8,148 nt of DNA, taken from contig DASRYH010000044.1 in NCBI GenBank assembly GCA_035687245.1, forward strand, positions 1 through 8,148, written 5' to 3'. The notes under the pieces were generated by a model. The model saw only the letters and a list, made by a program, of their open reading frames with translations. It did no database searches and was not told the DNA's origin. Position 1 is the first letter of the stretch; each line of letters starts with the position of its first letter. Position numbers and translations under genes: made by a program. Positions 6,921-8,148 of the stretch are shown here, piece by piece. Source of the stretch: DASRYH01 sp035687245. Lineage in GTDB: Bacteria > Actinomycetota > Coriobacteriia > Anaerosomatales > PHET01.

Positions 6921-7714
6921 GCGCGACATCGGGGCAGCTCGAACGCGGCGACACCGCGATCCACTGGTGGCTCGAAGGGTCCGACGGCAACGCGCCGCTC
7001 ATCGTCTTCACGCACGGTGGCGCTATGGACCACCGCATGTGGGATGCGCAGGTCGCGGCGTTCAAGGGCGAGTACCGCGTGCTCACCTACGACGTACGCG
7101 GCCACGGCGCATCGAAGTGCCCCGCCGAAACGATGTCGCTCGAAAGCTGCCGCGACGACCTGCTCGCGCTCATGGATCAAGCCGGCGCCGAAAGGGCCGT
7201 GCTCGTAGGCCATTCCGTGGGAGCGACGATCTCTCAGCTCGCGGCAGTGAAGTCGCCGCAGCGGGTCACGGCCCTCATCGGCATTGGCGCTGTATGCGCC
7301 ACCATCGCCCCGCCGTTCGCCGCCAAGCTGCGCCAGGCGATCAACCCGATTGCCCTCAAGCTGCTCGGCCAGCAGAAGCTGCGGCAGATGTTCGCCGAAA
7401 TGGCGGGAGTCACGCCCGAGGTGCAGGCCTACGCGCGCGACGCGATCACAGCCTTGACCGACGGCGCCTTCGAGTCCGTCATGCGCACCGGCTTCGGTGC
7501 CGGCTACGCCGCCGACCCGAGCTACAAACTCAACGCCCCACTTCTGCTACTCCGCGGCGATCACGAGCCCTACACGGCCTTCATGGGCGCCGCACGCCAG
7601 TGGCTCGAGCGCGACGCGGCCACAGAGATCGTGGTCCCGAACGCAGCGCACAACGCGAACCAAGACGCCCCGGACTTCGTGAACGAACGCATTCGCGAGT
7701 TCCTCGCTCTGTAG
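6917..7714 (+). CDS. Alpha/beta-hydrolase fold enzyme
   Basis: The 265-residue protein has the complete layout of a cytoplasmic alpha/beta hydrolase. The oxyanion-hole strand FTHGG is at 31-35 and the DVRGHG motif at 59-64. The nucleophile elbow GHSVG is at 98-102, with Ser100. The acid site is in LLLRGDHEPY, probably Asp215 (Glu217 is an alternative). The catalytic His245 is in NAAHNANQDAP near the C-terminus. There is no signal peptide. The exact substrate (ester, lactone, lipid or C-C bond) cannot be told from the sequence; the closest style is the enol-lactonase/esterase-like group. Its ATG overlaps the stop of the membrane-protein gene, and GAGGAG at 6903-6908 within that gene serves as its ribosome site. 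It belongs to the tetR-led operon and is its likely enzymatic output. Confidence 0.92.
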   Translation: MSATSGQLERGDTAIHWWLEGSDGNAPLIVFTHGGAMDHRMWDAQVAAFKGEYRVLTYDVRGHGASKCPAETMSLESCRDDLLALMDQAGAERAVLVGHSVGATISQLAAVKSPQRVTALIGIGAVCATIAPPFAAKLRQAINPIALKLLGQQKLRQMFAEMAGVTPEVQAYARDAITALTDGAFESVMRTGFGAGYAADPSYKLNAPLLLLRGDHEPYTAFMGAARQWLERDAATEIVVPNAAHNANQDAPDFVNERIREFLAL

Positions 7715-7775
7715 CGTCCAACGCCCGTTCGCGCGATACTTCCATCACGGTCATATCCAAGCTGGGGGCTATGGG

Positions 7776-7982
7776 ATGAGCGTTCAACTGGTCGTCGCAC
7801 TGGTGAGCTTCGCGGTGGCGCTTCTTATCGCCGGCCTCGGGTATCTCGTGGGCAAGTTCGTCGACCGCAGCCGGGGCGTCACGGCCGAGCAGAGCCGAGA
7901 GTCGGGCCTAGTGGCCACCAAGGGCAGCTCACCTGCATCCTTCGGCGACTTTCGTGACCTACCGACTGACGACAACCGGTAG
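7776..7982 (+). CDS. Small single-span membrane protein, hypothetical
   Basis: The 68-residue product has one hydrophobic helix at about 4-27 and a polar, charged tail of about 40 residues ending DLPTDDNR. The family is not recognised. GGGGG at 7764-7768 is well spaced before the ATG, and an earlier ATG at 7771 stops at once. The topology suggests a short N-terminus outside and a cytoplasmic tail (KFVDRSR follows the helix). It lies 61 bases after the hydrolase, with no clear promoter seen between them, so it may be read through from that operon. Codon use resembles its neighbours. Confidence 0.65.
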   Translation: MSVQLVVALVSFAVALLIAGLGYLVGKFVDRSRGVTAEQSRESGLVATKGSSPASFGDFRDLPTDDNR

Positions 7983-8023
7983 GGGCTGCGGGGCGGGTAC
8001 GAATAGGCGACAAGGGGACACGT

Positions 8024-8046
8024 GCGCGACCGATCACCGGTCGCGC
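8024..8046. other. Perfect 9-bp inverted repeat (hairpin or operator)
   Basis: GCGCGACCG at 8024-8032 pairs fully with CGGTCGCGC at 8038-8046 around the 5-base loop ATCAC. It lies in the 86-base gap between two genes, 22 bases before the next ATG and just before its ribosome site. No T-run follows, so it is not a classical intrinsic terminator. It could be a leader hairpin, a protein-binding palindrome or a U-tract-less terminator. Confidence 0.6.
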
Positions 8047-8068
8047 TCAAGAGAGGGGAAGTCGAGCA

Positions 8069-8148
8069 ATGAAGACGCAACTCGGCCGCAAACACACTCT
8101 CGCGATGCTGGTTGTACTCACGATTCTCGCGTTCGCGTTCACCGTGCA
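8069..8148 (+). CDS. 5' end of a gene for a secreted or membrane-anchored protein (partial)
   Basis: The ATG at 8069 opens a frame that runs off the window after 26 codons. The start is supported by GAGAGGGGAAG at 8051-8061. The peptide begins with basic residues (Lys2, Arg7, Lys8) followed by a long hydrophobic run from Leu11, the pattern of a signal peptide or N-terminal anchor. No family can be assigned from this fragment. Confidence 0.6.
   Translation, partial: MKTQLGRKHTLAMLVVLTILAFAFTV

Noticed and set aside
6901..7779. A 292-codon + strand frame overlapping the hydrolase
   Set aside because: It is an arginine-rich shadow in another frame. The 6917-7714 frame carries the full catalytic triad and a proper ribosome site.

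Overview
The window is GC-rich, densely coded DNA with every supported gene on the + strand. It looks bacterial and chromosomal. The base composition, GTG starts and style of the proteins suggest a high-GC lineage, perhaps an actinobacterium (Coriobacteriia-like groups came to mind). This assignment is inference only, because no rRNA or other marker gene is present.

Bases 29-5684 hold a compact high-affinity potassium uptake operon in the order kdpF-kdpA-kdpB-kdpC-kdpD. kdpF is only 29 codons long and easy to miss. KdpA is the K+-selective channel-like subunit, KdpB the P-type ATPase and KdpC the single-span accessory subunit. KdpF is a small stabilising peptide. Gaps between the genes are 8-11 bases, which points to one transcript whose promoter lies before the window. 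The last gene, kdpD, is a short form of 373 codons. It keeps the N-terminal Walker-type KdpD domain and the universal-stress-protein (USP) domain, but has no transmembrane segments and no histidine kinase. No kdpE follows it.

Bases 5685-5781 form a regulatory gap. It contains a good sigma-70-like promoter (TTGACG, 16-base spacer, TATTTA) whose -10 element lies inside a perfect 7+2+7 inverted repeat, as expected for an autoregulated TetR-type repressor. Bases 5782-7714 then encode that TetR-family regulator, a four-span membrane protein of unknown function and an alpha/beta hydrolase. The last two overlap by ATGA and so are probably translationally coupled. This looks like a small self-regulated operon for handling a hydrophobic or ester-type compound; the substrate is unknown.

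Bases 7715-8148 hold a 68-codon single-span membrane protein, a strong 9-bp hairpin, and the start of a further gene with a signal-like N-terminus that runs off the end of the window.

No tRNA, rRNA, CRISPR array, insertion sequence or phage gene was seen. The most notable points are the kinase-less KdpD with no visible partner, the operator-like palindrome at 5733-5748, the coupled membrane protein/hydrolase pair, and two strong inverted repeats (2417-2439 within kdpB and 8024-8046).
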